A stretch of 64,000 nt of DNA. Origin: Legionella sp. (GTDB taxonomy: Bacteria; Pseudomonadota; Gammaproteobacteria; Legionellales; Legionellaceae). A program made the position numbers and the translations under genes. This document shows, piece by piece, positions 9,068 to 18,530 of the stretch (positions are counted from its first letter, which is position 1; each line of letters starts with the position of its first letter). The notes under the pieces are model-generated. The model was not told where the DNA came from and searched no databases. It saw only the letters and a list, made by a program, of their open reading frames with translations. The DNA lies in contig JAUXWR010000365.1 in assembly GCA_030680075.1 (NCBI GenBank), positions 1-64,000 on the forward strand. Direction: 5' to 3'.

Positions 9068-9664
9068 TCAAGCTGATTCGCGCCCGTATAGTTCGGGGTT
9101 TAATGCGGGATCATTATACATTTTAAATTGATGATAAACTCTGAACGTCCGAACTTTTGCTTGAACTTCACTAAGTAATTGGTCAAGGCAGGAAAGTAAT
9201 TGTTGCTGTTGCAGCTCGATAGTTTTTAATTTTTGTAAACACTGTTGCCGATGGGATTCATCAACTTCTGACCTTAAAATCTGTAAACCCATGTGATAAG
9301 CCTTAAGCGCTAAAATTGACAGGCGGTCAATCATCATTCCGGGTGTTTCGGAATGAACAGGACAAACGGAGGCCGCGGCCGGATTTAAACGGGTAAAAAG
9401 CCATTCATCCATTTTTTCCATGCAGTTATTGCGCTCTTGATTACATTTATCAATCTCGCGTTTGGCATGATAAACAAATTCAGGCCCCATATCATCGCGG
9501 CGTGCACGGTCTTCTGCATGCCATAGTTGATAGTTAAAGGAATGATTTTTTTCAACGATGGCTAAAAAATCTTTCTCTGAACAATTTACTTGCGTTTCTT
9601 TCCACCGAATTATGCTGTCGCGATGAAAGGCCGCAATGGCTGGTATATGAATTATATCGGTCAT
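9068..9664 (-). CDS. DUF4254-family protein
   Basis: The 198-residue all-alpha protein has the DUF4254 pattern: NHSFNYQLWHAEDRARRDD (residues about 40-58) and AKREIDKCNQERNNCMEKMDEW (about 67-89). In other bacteria this family lies in sugar or LPS biosynthesis loci, and no biochemical role is established. Here it stands alone, convergent with the large membrane-protein gene and 55 bp downstream of the YaiI-type gene on the same strand. The C-terminal half has a glutamine-rich helix (LQQQQLLSCLDQLL). Cytosolic; function unknown. Confidence 0.8.
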   Translation of the reverse strand: MTDIIHIPAIAAFHRDSIIRWKETQVNCSEKDFLAIVEKNHSFNYQLWHAEDRARRDDMGPEFVYHAKREIDKCNQERNNCMEKMDEWLFTRLNPAAASVCPVHSETPGMMIDRLSILALKAYHMGLQILRSEVDESHRQQCLQKLKTIELQQQQLLSCLDQLLSEVQAKVRTFRVYHQFKMYNDPALNPELYGRESA

Positions 9665-9719
9665 AATATTCCAATGTGGACTAAAAGGAGTGAGTTTATC
9701 ATGTTTTTAAGCCAGGCAC

Positions 9720-10166
9720 TTATTTGGCTTTGGCAAGGATTCGGTCAAGTGCATTGGCAAAGGCAATTTTTTCCTTCGGTCCATAGGCGCTCGGGCCGCC
9801 AGTCTGGGTGCCAGTAGCCCGCAGTTGTTCCATGATATCGCGGATTCCCAACCGCTGCCGGATATTATTTTCAGTATAAAGCTCGCCTCTCGGGTTTAAC
9901 GCGAGGGCTTCTTTAGCAACCACTTCGGCGGCTAATGGTATGTCCGCTGTGATAACCAAATCATTAGCAACCAGATGTTTGACAATATAATTATCAGCTA
10001 CATCAAATCCATGTTCCACTCGTACGGTACTAATCAGCTTTGATGGCGGAACCGAAAGGTAATTATTGGCGACCAAAATTAAAGTAGTGCTGGTTCGCAG
10101 CGCTGCTCGATAGAGAATTTCTTTTACAGTAGCGGGACAGGCATCCGCATCAACCCAAATTTTCAT
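9720..10166 (-). CDS. YaiI/YqxD (UPF0178) family protein
   Basis: The 148-residue protein begins [18 protein letters not shown] and contains [13 protein letters not shown] plus [16 protein letters not shown], the three conserved blocks of UPF0178. The family has a PIN/NYN-like fold with conserved Asp residues (D6, D8 and the TAD motif), suggesting a metal-dependent nuclease, although activity is not well characterised. Length and motifs are complete. It probably shares a transcript with the DUF4254 gene downstream. Confidence 0.9.
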   Translation of the reverse strand: MKIWVDADACPATVKEILYRAALRTSTTLILVANNYLSVPPSKLISTVRVEHGFDVADNYIVKHLVANDLVITADIPLAAEVVAKEALALNPRGELYTENNIRQRLGIRDIMEQLRATGTQTGGPSAYGPKEKIAFANALDRILAKAK

Positions 10167-10348
10167 GTTTTTAAGCTTGGTAAAGTAGCTTTGTTAATAA
10201 TAAAAGACGCCCGTTATCACTGCAATTCATATTTTATTGCTCATTAGTGTTTATTAATGCTTAAATATCATAATAACCACCATTTTTCTCTAAAATTGAT
10301 GATACGAGCTCTCGCTGTCAACGATTATACTTGAGATTGGAGACCAAG

Positions 10349-10819
10349 ATGAAATATTTACTTTCTTTATTACTAGTATTAACCGGGCACATGAGCTATG
10401 CCGAAGACAGTTTTCCTGCTTCGTGTAAGCCCCTCGCGGTTCAAGGTGAGTCAATTGTGTTAAAGGCAACTCAACCTCAAGTGGTATTGATTCATAATTT
10501 ATCCTCAAATGATTTATGGATAACGCATCCTGTTTCCGACCCAAGTGCCAGTGCGGGCTGGAGCAGTCGTTTGGAGGCAGGAAAATGGTCGGCATTAACG
10601 GTTGATAAAGAGTCATTTGAATTAAGTTGTATTGAGTCTAAGCCCGGTCATGAGCAGCAAGTGCCTTGCAGCGGCGTAACAGCGCTTTGTGAGTGGCAAA
10701 ATGTTAAAATGCCTGAGCAATTAACAGGAACTTTCTGGGCTGGTGAAAACTTGACCTTGCAGGCATTAACCGGGCATTTACATGGCCGTGGCTTTGAATT
10801 GCCCACTTTATCTCAGTAA
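10349..10819 (+). CDS. Small secreted Cys-containing protein, Legionella-type
   Basis: The 156-residue product has a clear signal peptide (MKYLLSLLLVLTGHMSYA). A compact domain follows with four cysteines (two close together near PCSGVTALC), likely disulfide bonded in the periplasm. ATG 10349 is favoured over an ATG six codons upstream because GGAG lies 8-11 bases before it and the leader starts there. I do not recognise a named family. The phrase VVLIHNLSSNDLWITHPV resembles secreted Legionella proteins linked to host entry, but I cannot confirm that. It lies just upstream of rnr, probably with its own promoter. Confidence 0.6.
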   Translation: MKYLLSLLLVLTGHMSYAEDSFPASCKPLAVQGESIVLKATQPQVVLIHNLSSNDLWITHPVSDPSASAGWSSRLEAGKWSALTVDKESFELSCIESKPGHEQQVPCSGVTALCEWQNVKMPEQLTGTFWAGENLTLQALTGHLHGRGFELPTLSQ

Positions 10820-10918
10820 AAGCTGTCTAGCACAAAACAGGCCGATGAGTAAATAGTTATTTCTTTACTCATTCTAAGTGGTAGACTAATAGTAATTCAT
10901 ATTTAATAAGTGGTGTTT

Positions 10919-13096
10919 GTGAGTAATCAACCGAAAGATCCCTTCTACGACAGGGAAAAACAAAAGTACGCGCTGCCCATTCCGAGCCGCGAGCTAATTA
11001 TGCAGATTTTGGAAGAGTTTGGTCGTCCAATGTCGCGTAATCAATTATTGAGCAAGCTTGGTGTTGTTATCGAGAGCGAACAAGAAGCATTGGGCTTCCG
11101 TTTAAAAGCCATGTTACGCGATGGCCAGATTATGCAAGACAGGCGTGGTCGTTTTTGCCTGTTAGGTCGCATTAACTTAAAACGCGGCACAATTCAGGGT
11201 CATCCGGATGGGTTTGGGTTTTTTATTCCCGATGAAGGTGGTGATGACATGATATTGTCTGCGACAGAAATGCGGGCAGTAATGCATGGTGATTTGGTGC
11301 TCGCCTACCAAAGCGGTCAGGATAGGCGAGGTCGGCCAGAGGCTAAAATTCATGAAGTCATTGAGCACTCTAATGTTACAGTGGTCGGGCGATTTTTTAC
11401 CGAGCATGGCGTGGGATTTCTCATTCCTGACAGCAAACGGCTTACACAGGATATTTCGATACCCCTGGAATCGGCTGCTGGGGCTAAAAATGGCCAGATG
11501 GTATTAGCTGAAGTTGTCGCCTACCCCAGCAAACGTAATCAGGCTGTCGGAAAAATCATCCATATTCTGGGTGAGCACATGGCACCCGGCATGGAAATTG
11601 AAGTCGCCATACATGCTCATGGTATTCCAAGAGACTGGCCCGAGGATGTAACTGTCGCTGTCGCTAAAATTCCACAGCAAGTCACAGAAACTGATTGCAA
11701 AGGACGAACGGATTTACGGCATTTACCCTTTGTTACCATTGATGGTGCAGATGCCAAAGATTTTGACGATGCAGTTTATTGCTATCAGAAGCCTAAAGGC
11801 GGATACCAACTTTATGTGGCTATTGCAGACGTTAGTCATTATGTAAGTGTAGGTTCTCCTCTGGATAAAGAGGCCGCTCGTCGCGGGAATTCCGTTTATT
11901 TCCCTGGTAAAGTCGTGCCAATGCTGCCTGAAGCGTTATCAAATGGCATCTGTTCACTTAACCCTCATGTTGACAGGCTTTGTATAGTCGCTGAAATGGC
12001 GATTAGTGCAGACGGTAAAATAACCCGTTCGCGATTTTATCGGGCAGTTTTTCACTCGAAGGCGCGACTGACTTATACGCAAGTAGGTAATTGGCTGGAG
12101 CAAGGTACTACGGATTCAACGCATGAGGCGCTTTGGCCTGTCTTGCAAGATTTGTATAGTCTTTATGGTATTTTGCTTAAGGGAAGAAAAATTCGCGGGG
12201 CAATGGACTTTGAGACAACAGAGACTTCTATTGAGTTTGATGAAAACCGTAAAATACAACGTATTGTTCCGGTGGTGCGCAATGATGCTCATCGCTTAAT
12301 CGAAGAATGTATGCTCGCGGCCAATGTCGCGACAGCGCGATTTCTGGAAAAAGCCAAAATTCCCACGCTCTACCGGGTACATTCGGTACCTGATGAGAAT
12401 AAAATTACGGCGTTGCGTCAATTTCTTGGAGAGTTAGGCTTGCAACTTGGTGGTGGAAAAAAACCACACCCCAAGGATTTCCAAAAAACGCTCGCGTCAT
12501 TAGGCGACAAGCCGGAAAAGCATCTGGTCGAAACAGTTATGTTGCGCTCTTTAAAGCAGGCGCAATATGTTGAAGAAAATGATGGGCATTTTGGCTTGGC
12601 TTATCCCGCCTATACTCATTTTACCTCTCCAATTCGTCGTTATCCTGATCTACTCATTCATCGTGCAATTGGCCATTTGATTGACAATCAGGATGTCGAT
12701 AAATTTACCTACAAAAAAGATGATATGAGTCGATTGGGTAAGCATTGCTCTGTTACCGAAAGACGGGCGGATGAGGCAACTCGTGAAGTTGTTTCATGGT
12801 TAAAATGTGAATACATGCAGGATAAATTGGGTCAGGTTTTTCAAGGAACTATTTCAGCTGTTACAGGGTTTGGTATTTTTGTTGAGCTTAACGATATTTA
12901 TGTTGAAGGGCTTGTTCATGTGACCTCCTTGAAAAATGATTATTATGCATTTGATGCGGTAAAACATCGGTTGGTCGGTGAGCGAGGCGGCCATGTTTAT
13001 CGCTTGGGTGATCCCGTCACTGTGTTGGTCGCGCGTGTCGATTTGGATGAGCGAAAAATTGATTTCGAACCAGTCGAGGATGCCATTAATGAGTGA
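10919..13096 (+). CDS. rnr: Ribonuclease R
   Basis: RNase R is a processive 3'-5' exoribonuclease that degrades structured RNA. Domains in order: N-terminal winged helix (PIPSRELIMQILEEFG), two cold-shock domains, the RNB catalytic domain with the Mg-binding Asp cluster (GADAKDFDDAVYC) and the SPIRRYPDLLIHRAI motif, then a C-terminal S1 domain (GTISAVTGFGIFVEL). At about 725 residues it is slightly shorter than E. coli RNase R because the basic tail is missing. GTG 10919 gives MSNQPKDPF, which aligns with the E. coli start; GTG codons at 10910 and 10913 are alternatives. The stop overlaps the rlmB start by 8 bases, as in many gammaproteobacterial rnr-rlmB operons. Confidence 0.95.
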   Translation: MSNQPKDPFYDREKQKYALPIPSRELIMQILEEFGRPMSRNQLLSKLGVVIESEQEALGFRLKAMLRDGQIMQDRRGRFCLLGRINLKRGTIQGHPDGFGFFIPDEGGDDMILSATEMRAVMHGDLVLAYQSGQDRRGRPEAKIHEVIEHSNVTVVGRFFTEHGVGFLIPDSKRLTQDISIPLESAAGAKNGQMVLAEVVAYPSKRNQAVGKIIHILGEHMAPGMEIEVAIHAHGIPRDWPEDVTVAVAKIPQQVTETDCKGRTDLRHLPFVTIDGADAKDFDDAVYCYQKPKGGYQLYVAIADVSHYVSVGSPLDKEAARRGNSVYFPGKVVPMLPEALSNGICSLNPHVDRLCIVAEMAISADGKITRSRFYRAVFHSKARLTYTQVGNWLEQGTTDSTHEALWPVLQDLYSLYGILLKGRKIRGAMDFETTETSIEFDENRKIQRIVPVVRNDAHRLIEECMLAANVATARFLEKAKIPTLYRVHSVPDENKITALRQFLGELGLQLGGGKKPHPKDFQKTLASLGDKPEKHLVETVMLRSLKQAQYVEENDGHFGLAYPAYTHFTSPIRRYPDLLIHRAIGHLIDNQDVDKFTYKKDDMSRLGKHCSVTERRADEATREVVSWLKCEYMQDKLGQVFQGTISAVTGFGIFVELNDIYVEGLVHVTSLKNDYYAFDAVKHRLVGERGGHVYRLGDPVTVLVARVDLDERKIDFEPVEDAINE

Positions 13097-13838
13097 TCAT
13101 TTTGTTTATGGTCTGCATGCGGTGACCGCTCTTCTTAACAATCCTCACCGGTTAACAAAGCAACTTTTCATTAATCAGGAAAGAGAGGATAAACGGCTAG
13201 GGGCGTTGTTGACGCTGGCCTTAGAGCACAAAATCACGGTAGAAACCTTATCTGCTCAAAAGATGAATCAACGCTTTTCCGAGTTTGCTCATCAAGGCGT
13301 GGTGGCAAGTGCGGGTCCATTGCCTGATTATAATGAAAGCGATTTATCAAGGCTCCTTAAAGCCAGTAAAGAGCCTGCTCTTGTTCTGATTCTGGATGGG
13401 GTGACTGATCCGCATAATCTGGGCGCTTGCTTAAGAACGGCAGATGCAGCGGGTGTTGATTTTATCATTATCCCTAAAGACAAAAGCGCGACTATTACGC
13501 CTGTTGTTAGCAAAGTTGCTTGTGGTGCCGCTGAGTCTATTCCTTTAGTTCGGGTAACAAATCTTGTCCGGGCGATGGAGGCAATCAAGCAGGAAGGCGT
13601 CTGGATTTATGGCGCGGCGGGAGAAGCAAGTCAAACCGTTTATCAGCTAGAATTTCAATCATCTACCGCGCTTGTATTGGGCGCTGAAGGTGATGGCCTC
13701 AGGCGATTAACCCGTGAGCATTGCGATGGTTTATTTGCATTGCCGATGCTTGGAAGCGTTGATAGTTTAAACGTTTCTGTCGCAACCGGGATTTCCTTGT
13801 ATGAGGTTGTTCGTCAGCGACGTCCTAAAAGCGCTTGA
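13089..13838 (+). CDS. rlmB: 23S rRNA (guanosine-2'-O-)-methyltransferase RlmB
   Basis: RlmB methylates the ribose of G2251 in the P-loop of 23S rRNA. The 249-residue protein shows the SPOUT trefoil-knot motifs: LDGVTDPHNLGACLRTADAAG (motif 1), VLGAEGDGLRRLT (motif 2) and LPMLGSVDSLNVSVATG (motif 3). An N-terminal substrate-binding domain (FVYGLHAVTALL) precedes them. ATG 13089 is chosen because the next residues match the family N terminus. An upstream in-frame start at 12978 lies inside the rnr coding region. Translation is probably coupled to rnr. Confidence 0.95.
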   Translation: MSDHFVYGLHAVTALLNNPHRLTKQLFINQEREDKRLGALLTLALEHKITVETLSAQKMNQRFSEFAHQGVVASAGPLPDYNESDLSRLLKASKEPALVLILDGVTDPHNLGACLRTADAAGVDFIIIPKDKSATITPVVSKVACGAAESIPLVRVTNLVRAMEAIKQEGVWIYGAAGEASQTVYQLEFQSSTALVLGAEGDGLRRLTREHCDGLFALPMLGSVDSLNVSVATGISLYEVVRQRRPKSA

Positions 13839-14033
13839 CTGGTCTATACTTTAGAGCAATAAGCTCAGGTAAGTTTTGGATAAGAACGTCATGTGAGCGC
13901 TGTTTTTGTGAATAGCAGATGTACTTAATGGCATTTCTAAAGTCACTGAGTTGCGCTGCCTGCGGCTCGCAAAGACGGCACTGGCATTTCTCATGAACAC
14001 GTACTTTGTAGCCACAAGAATGCAGAGACAAAT

Positions 14034-14807
14034 ATGGTTGATAAACGTCACGCCTTAAAAATGACATTTCTGGGCACAGGATCAGCCTTTACCATAGGGG
14101 AAGGGAATTTTCATTCCAATGTGTTACTTGAAATTCATAACGATACTTTATTAATCGATGCCGGTTCTGATATACGTTTTTCATTAAATGAACAAAAAAA
14201 AAATTACCTCAATATTCATAACCTCTATCTTACTCATCTGCATGGAGATCATGTCGGAGGAGTGGAGTGGTTGGCGTTAAATTCTTTCTTTGACGAAAAA
14301 TACATCGGTAAGCCAAACTTAATCGCCTCCGACACCATTATTTCCGAGCTTTGGGAAAAAACACTCGCTGGCGGTTTAAGTACTTTGGCGACACAAATAT
14401 CAACCCTTGACACTTATTTTAATGTACATTCTGTTGGGGATGCAGGAACTTTTGAGTGGCAAGAAATTGAATTTAAATTAGTGCAGATGGTTCATGTTTT
14501 TAATGGTATGCAATTAAGGCCTTGCTATGGATTGCTGTTTGAATACCACTCTACCCGCATTTTATATACGGCAGATACGCGATTTGTTCCGGAAGAGATC
14601 TATAAAGAAGCCGATATCATTTTTCATGATTGTGAGACTGCGAAGATAAAAAGTGGTGTGCATGCTCACTACAGCGAGTTATTGCAATTGGCTTCCGAGT
14701 TCAAAAAGAAAATGTGGCTTTATCATTACAATCCAGGGCCACTGCCCGATGCCAAGGCGGATGGTTTTCTGGGATTTGTAGCTAAAGGGCAATGTTTTAC
14801 TTTTTAG
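14034..14807 (+). CDS. Metallo-beta-lactamase-fold hydrolase (RNase Z-like)
   Basis: The 257-residue protein has the MBL di-metal signature THLHGDHVGG (about residues 63-72), a later ADTRF Asp ligand and C-terminal His residues (VHAHYSE, LYHYNPG). The opening MTFLGTGSAF is typical of RNase Z and phosphodiesterase-like MBL enzymes, but the RNase Z exosite arm is not evident. The substrate is therefore unknown. The start may be ATG 14034 or ATG 14061, where the conserved strand begins. It stands alone between rlmB and the convergent aminotransferase gene. Confidence 0.8.
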   Translation: MVDKRHALKMTFLGTGSAFTIGEGNFHSNVLLEIHNDTLLIDAGSDIRFSLNEQKKNYLNIHNLYLTHLHGDHVGGVEWLALNSFFDEKYIGKPNLIASDTIISELWEKTLAGGLSTLATQISTLDTYFNVHSVGDAGTFEWQEIEFKLVQMVHVFNGMQLRPCYGLLFEYHSTRILYTADTRFVPEEIYKEADIIFHDCETAKIKSGVHAHYSELLQLASEFKKKMWLYHYNPGPLPDAKADGFLGFVAKGQCFTF

Positions 14808-14809
14808 TC

Positions 14810-14836
14810 GTCGTTCCTCGCGGCGCTCGGAACGAC
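14810..14836. terminator. Hairpin between convergent genes
   Basis: GTCGTTCC (14810-14817) pairs with GGAACGAC (14829-14836), three bases after the hydrolase stop and 9 bases before the end of the convergent aminotransferase gene. No U-tract is visible, so terminator function is only likely from its position. Confidence 0.45.
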
Positions 14837-14845
14837 AAGAGGCGA

Positions 14846-16018
14846 TTATTTTTCCAAAAATTCATGAATGGTTTTTGAAATTCTTGCAACCAGCTCATCA
14901 ATTTCTTCTTCACTGATAATCAACGGGGGCAGCAATCGAATAACGTTTTCAGCGGTCACATTAAATAAAACACCATTGGCAAGACCTATTAAACGGGCAT
15001 CACTAGCGGGTCTGTCCAGTTCAATGCCGAGCATCAGCCCTTTGCCTCGAAAAGCACGCACACCAGGATGATCGCTTAACGCGTTCATCAGTTTTTCTTT
15101 AAGCAATGCACCACTATTTTTTGCTTTTTCGCATAGCTTATCGCGTTCAATGACTTCAAGGACGGTTAACGCGGTCGCAGAGGCAAGTTGATTACCCCCA
15201 AAAGTTGAGCCGTGGTTACCGGGTTTAAAGAGATCGCAGGCGCGTTGGCTCATAAGGCAGGCACTGATAGGGATACCATTGCCAAGACCCTTGGCGGTGG
15301 TGACTATGTCTGGCTTGATACCTACTGACATGTAAGCAAATAGCTCGCCGGTTCGTCCATTACCTGTCTGGATTTCGTCAAGAATGAGCATCCAGTCATT
15401 TTCGTGGCACAAACGTTCAACAGCCCGAAGGTAGGAGTCGTCAGCAACAAAGATGCCCCCTTCGCCTTGTATAGGCTCTAACATAACGGCAACCACATCA
15501 TCGCGATTATGGGCGATAGTCATCAAGGCATCGATGTCATTGAAAGGTGCTCGGATAAATCCAGGCACCAGCGGTTCAAAACCGGCCTGAACCTTACGGC
15601 TTCCAGAGGCAGTTAATGTCGCCATGGTACGGCCATGGAAGGCTCTATCCATTACTATGATCGAGGGTGTTTCAATCCCCTTCTTGTGCCCATAGAGACG
15701 GGTCAATTTAATGGCCGCCTCATTGGCTTCAGCGCCCGAGTTGGCAAAAAACACCTGTTCCATATTGGACATGGCGGTTAACTTTTCAGCGAGTAATTGT
15801 TGCTCCCTGATTTGAAAACCATTGGAGGTATGCAATAGCTTTGCCGCTTGCTCTGTAATGGTGCGAGTCACGTCTGGATGAGCATGACCCAATCCGCATA
15901 CGGCAATGCCACTTAAACCGTCCAGATAGGCTTTTCCCTGTTCATCATATAACCAAACCCCTTCCCCATGAGTGAAAGTAACGGGCAGAGGGCTATAACT
16001 GGTAATGAGTGCCATCAT
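14846..16018 (-). CDS. argD: Acetylornithine/succinyldiaminopimelate-type class III aminotransferase
   Basis: This is a 390-residue PLP enzyme of fold type I, class III. Visible motifs are NSGAEANEAAIKL (phosphate binding), AFHGRT, LEPIQGEGG, ILDEIQTGNGRTG and TTAKGLGNGIP, in which the Lys forms the Schiff base. The length and HGSTFGGN motif fit ArgD, which transaminates N-acetylornithine and often also N-succinyl-LL-DAP. With no other arginine genes nearby, assignment to arginine or lysine synthesis over another omega-aminotransferase role is probable, not certain. The start could be the second Met (16015). It lies 18 bp downstream of sodB on the same strand. Confidence 0.8.
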   Translation of the reverse strand: MMALITSYSPLPVTFTHGEGVWLYDEQGKAYLDGLSGIAVCGLGHAHPDVTRTITEQAAKLLHTSNGFQIREQQLLAEKLTAMSNMEQVFFANSGAEANEAAIKLTRLYGHKKGIETPSIIVMDRAFHGRTMATLTASGSRKVQAGFEPLVPGFIRAPFNDIDALMTIAHNRDDVVAVMLEPIQGEGGIFVADDSYLRAVERLCHENDWMLILDEIQTGNGRTGELFAYMSVGIKPDIVTTAKGLGNGIPISACLMSQRACDLFKPGNHGSTFGGNQLASATALTVLEVIERDKLCEKAKNSGALLKEKLMNALSDHPGVRAFRGKGLMLGIELDRPASDARLIGLANGVLFNVTAENVIRLLPPLIISEEEIDELVARISKTIHEFLEK

Positions 16019-16036
16019 AATTCCTTATAAAAATTC

Positions 16037-16615
16037 TCAACGCATATTTTGAGCAACAAACTCCCAATTGACCAGTGCCCAAAAGGCATTCATATAATCA
16101 GGGCGTGCGTTACGGTAATCAATATAATACGCATGCTCCCATACATCACAGGTGAGGAGCGCATTAAGACCTTCAGTCATTGGCGTGCCTGCGTTACTGG
16201 TGCTGATAATCTTAAGATCACCTTGTTTATCCTGAACTAACCACGCCCATCCAGAACCAAAAGTGGTGATAGCTGTTTGGGTAAATTTTTCTTTAAAGGC
16301 TGCATAGGAGCCAAATGCCTTAATGATGGCATCGGCGACTTTGCCAGTGGGTTCGTTACCGCCCTTTGGGCTTAGGCAATGCCAGTAAAAAGTATGATTC
16401 CATACTTGAGCGGCGTTATTGAAAATGCCACCGGAGGATTGTTTTATAATATCTTCAAGACTTGCCTTCTCAAATTCGGTACCGGCAATTAATTTATTCA
16501 GATTGACCACGTAAGTATTATGATGTTTGCCATAATGATATTCTAATGTTTCTTTGGAAATATGAGGCGCCAATGCATCCATGGCATAGGGAAGTGGGGG
16601 TAAGCTAAACGTCAT
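16037..16615 (-). CDS. sodB: Superoxide dismutase [Fe]
   Basis: SodB dismutates superoxide in the cytoplasm. The 192-residue protein carries all four metal ligands: His in LEYHYGKHH, His in QVWNHTFYW, Asp in [12 protein letters not shown] and His in the same segment. FGSGWAWL and [14 protein letters not shown] favour iron over manganese. ATG 16615 is chosen because GGAGAG lies seven bases upstream and the product begins [10 protein letters not shown] like other SodB; the frame extends 19 codons further. It is divergent from grxD, so the shared 160-bp region likely holds promoters for both redox genes. Confidence 0.95.
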   Translation of the reverse strand: MTFSLPPLPYAMDALAPHISKETLEYHYGKHHNTYVVNLNKLIAGTEFEKASLEDIIKQSSGGIFNNAAQVWNHTFYWHCLSPKGGNEPTGKVADAIIKAFGSYAAFKEKFTQTAITTFGSGWAWLVQDKQGDLKIISTSNAGTPMTEGLNALLTCDVWEHAYYIDYRNARPDYMNAFWALVNWEFVAQNMR

Positions 16616-16774
16616 GAAACTCTCCGGTTTTTTTTGAGTGCCAAGTTTAGCAACTGGTATGCACATATTCAATGTAAGTCATCGTATATACCCGTTGACT
16701 TCAGTTATAGTTGCGAATTGTTCGCATTTTCGCCATAATTACACTGTGTTTATGATTTTTAACCAGGTGAATCA

Positions 16775-17092
16775 GTGGAAACAATTGAAAAAATTAAGCA
16801 ACAAATTGCCGACAATACCATTCTTTTATACATGAAAGGCAACCCAAAAATGCCTCAATGCGGTTTTTCTGCACGTGCGGTTCAATGTATCGATGCGTGT
16901 GGCGTTGACTTTGCCTATGTCGATATCCTTGCTAATCCTGATATCCGCCAGACATTGCCAGAATATTCTGATTGGCCTACCTTTCCGCAGTTATATGTAA
17001 AAGGTGAATTAATTGGCGGATCTGATATTATCGCTGAGCTTTATCAGCAAGGTGAGCTCGAATTACTGCTACGTGAAGCGGTAGCACTTTAG
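16775..17092 (+). CDS. grxD: Monothiol glutaredoxin, Grx4/GrxD family
   Basis: The 105-residue protein has the CGFS active site (CGFSARAV) and the glutathione-binding WPTFPQLYVKGELIGGSDI block. CGFS glutaredoxins ligate and transfer [2Fe-2S] clusters, usually with a BolA partner, more than they act as oxidoreductases. The start is GTG 16775 with an AGGTG site upstream. It is divergent from sodB and followed by a 2-Cys peroxiredoxin gene, forming a small oxidative-stress neighbourhood. Confidence 0.93.
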   Translation: METIEKIKQQIADNTILLYMKGNPKMPQCGFSARAVQCIDACGVDFAYVDILANPDIRQTLPEYSDWPTFPQLYVKGELIGGSDIIAELYQQGELELLLREAVAL

Positions 17093-17209
17093 TCAGTAAA
17101 ACACTTCGGTGTAAGGCGAGGGGGGGCGCGCTGCTTCCCTCATCAGTTCTATTAATAATTGCCAATCAATTAAAACGTGCACATTGGTGTACCTGTCAAG
17201 GAGAATGTA

Positions 17210-17815
17210 ATGAGTGTCTTAGTTGGACGCAAAGCCCCTGATTTTACAGTACCTGCGGTATTGGGACATGGGGAAATTACCGATAAATTTAATTTGCACG
17301 ATACGCTTCAAGATAAATATGGTTTAATATTTTTTTATCCCCTCGATTTTACTTTCGTATGCCCCACCGAATTAATCGCACTTCATAACCGCATGGACGA
17401 GTTCAACAGTCGTAATGTTGAGGTTATCGCGGTTTCTATTGACTCACAATTTACCCATAATGCTTATCGTAATACCTCTGTAAAAGACGGTGGTATTGGA
17501 GAGGTGGGCTTTGTAATGGCTGCTGATATTACTCACAGTATTTGCCAGGCTTACGGGGTTGAACATCCTGTCGCGGGTGTGGCCTTTCGTGGTGCTTTTA
17601 TCATTGATAAAAATGGCATAGTGCGCTCGCAAATCGTGAATGATTTACCTATTGGGCGTAATATTGATGAGTTACTGCGCATTGTTGATGCGGTGCAGTT
17701 TTTTGAAGAGAAAGGTGAAGTATGTCCCGCCGGCTGGGTTAAAGGAAAAAAAGGGATGAAAGCATCCACTAAGGGTGTTGCAGAATATTTGACTGATAAT
17801 TCTGCTGATCTATAA
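17210..17815 (+). CDS. ahpC: Typical 2-Cys peroxiredoxin (AhpC/Prx family)
   Basis: The 201-residue enzyme reduces hydrogen peroxide and organic hydroperoxides. The peroxidatic Cys lies in DFTFVCPTELIAL and the resolving Cys in GEVCPAGW, with the conserved Arg in the FRGAFIID region. ATG 17210 has AAGGAG seven bases upstream and gives the standard N terminus MSVLVGRKAPDF. An upstream in-frame ATG at 17177 is unlikely. No AhpF gene is adjacent, so reduction by thioredoxin or another partner is expected. Two short hairpins separate it from the convergent rnt gene. Confidence 0.92.
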   Translation: MSVLVGRKAPDFTVPAVLGHGEITDKFNLHDTLQDKYGLIFFYPLDFTFVCPTELIALHNRMDEFNSRNVEVIAVSIDSQFTHNAYRNTSVKDGGIGEVGFVMAADITHSICQAYGVEHPVAGVAFRGAFIIDKNGIVRSQIVNDLPIGRNIDELLRIVDAVQFFEEKGEVCPAGWVKGKKGMKASTKGVAEYLTDNSADL

Positions 17816-17825
17816 ATAACGTCAC

Positions 17826-17892
17826 TTCCGGGATAAAAATATTTACCCCGGAACTCTACGAGTTTCGAGAGGCCGGTAAAAACCGCGCCTCT
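17826..17892. terminator. Two tandem hairpins between convergent ahpC and rnt
   Basis: The first stem is TTCCGGG 17826-17832 with CCCGGAA 17847-17853. The second is AGAGGCCGG 17868-17876 with CCG and GCCTCT at 1783-17892, that is 17883-17892, with one bulged base. Both lie in the 82-bp gap between the two stop codons, where bidirectional termination is expected. Neither has a long T-tract. Confidence 0.5.
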
Positions 17893-17897
17893 GTGGA

Positions 17898-18530
17898 TCA
17901 AACGGCAGAAATAAAACGGTCACGCCATGTGTTTAGAATGGCGCAAAATAAATCGGCTGTTTTTTCCGCGTCATAAATAGCGGAATGCGCTTCGGCTGGA
18001 TCAAATTTTATACCTGCGGCTTTTGCCGCTTTCGCTAATACGGTTTGTCCATAAACAAGACCGGCCAATGTGGCTGTATCAAAACAAGTAAAGGCATGAA
18101 AAGGCGACTTCAGTGCTGTGCGTTTGAGTGCTTCTTTAATAAAAAGTAAATCAAACCACGCATTATGACCTACCAGAACGGCGCGTTGACAGCGGCTGGA
18201 TTTTAATGCCCGATTAATGGGTACGAAGAGTTTTTTCAGGGCGTCTTTTTCATCCACGGCAAAGCGCAACGGCTGAAAGGGATCAATTTGATTAAAGGCT
18301 AGTGATTTCGCGTCTAGTTCCGCGCCCTCAAAGGGTAAAATATGCTCAAAATGCGTTGATTCGCGAAAAAACATACCTTGTTCATCTACATTAATCAACA
18401 CCACGCACATTTCGAGAAGCGCGTTTTTAGTCGGCTCAATGCCGGCTGTCTCGACATCAACGACCACGGGTAAAAATCCGCGAAAGCGCTCCTTTAGGGT
18501 AGCCGAGTGGATATTTTCAAGCGGACTCAT
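17898..18530 (-). CDS. rnt: Ribonuclease T
   Basis: RNase T trims 3' ends of tRNA and other stable RNAs. The 210-residue protein is a DEDDh exonuclease: VVVDVETAGIEP supplies the first Asp and Glu, VGHNAWFDLLFI the second Asp, and AHSAIYDAEKTADLF the catalytic His and last Asp. The start GTFLPVVVDVETAG context matches E. coli RNase T. It overlaps the end of pyrC by 14 bases on the same strand, so the two are co-transcribed. Confidence 0.95.
   Translation of the reverse strand: MSPLENIHSATLKERFRGFLPVVVDVETAGIEPTKNALLEMCVVLINVDEQGMFFRESTHFEHILPFEGAELDAKSLAFNQIDPFQPLRFAVDEKDALKKLFVPINRALKSSRCQRAVLVGHNAWFDLLFIKEALKRTALKSPFHAFTCFDTATLAGLVYGQTVLAKAAKAAGIKFDPAEAHSAIYDAEKTADLFCAILNTWRDRFISAV

Noticed and set aside
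13839..14033. tRNA or small structured RNA between rlmB and the MBL-fold gene
   Set aside because: The short GC-rich words there match scattered genomic repeats (GCTCGCAAAGACGG type) and no cloverleaf can be drawn.
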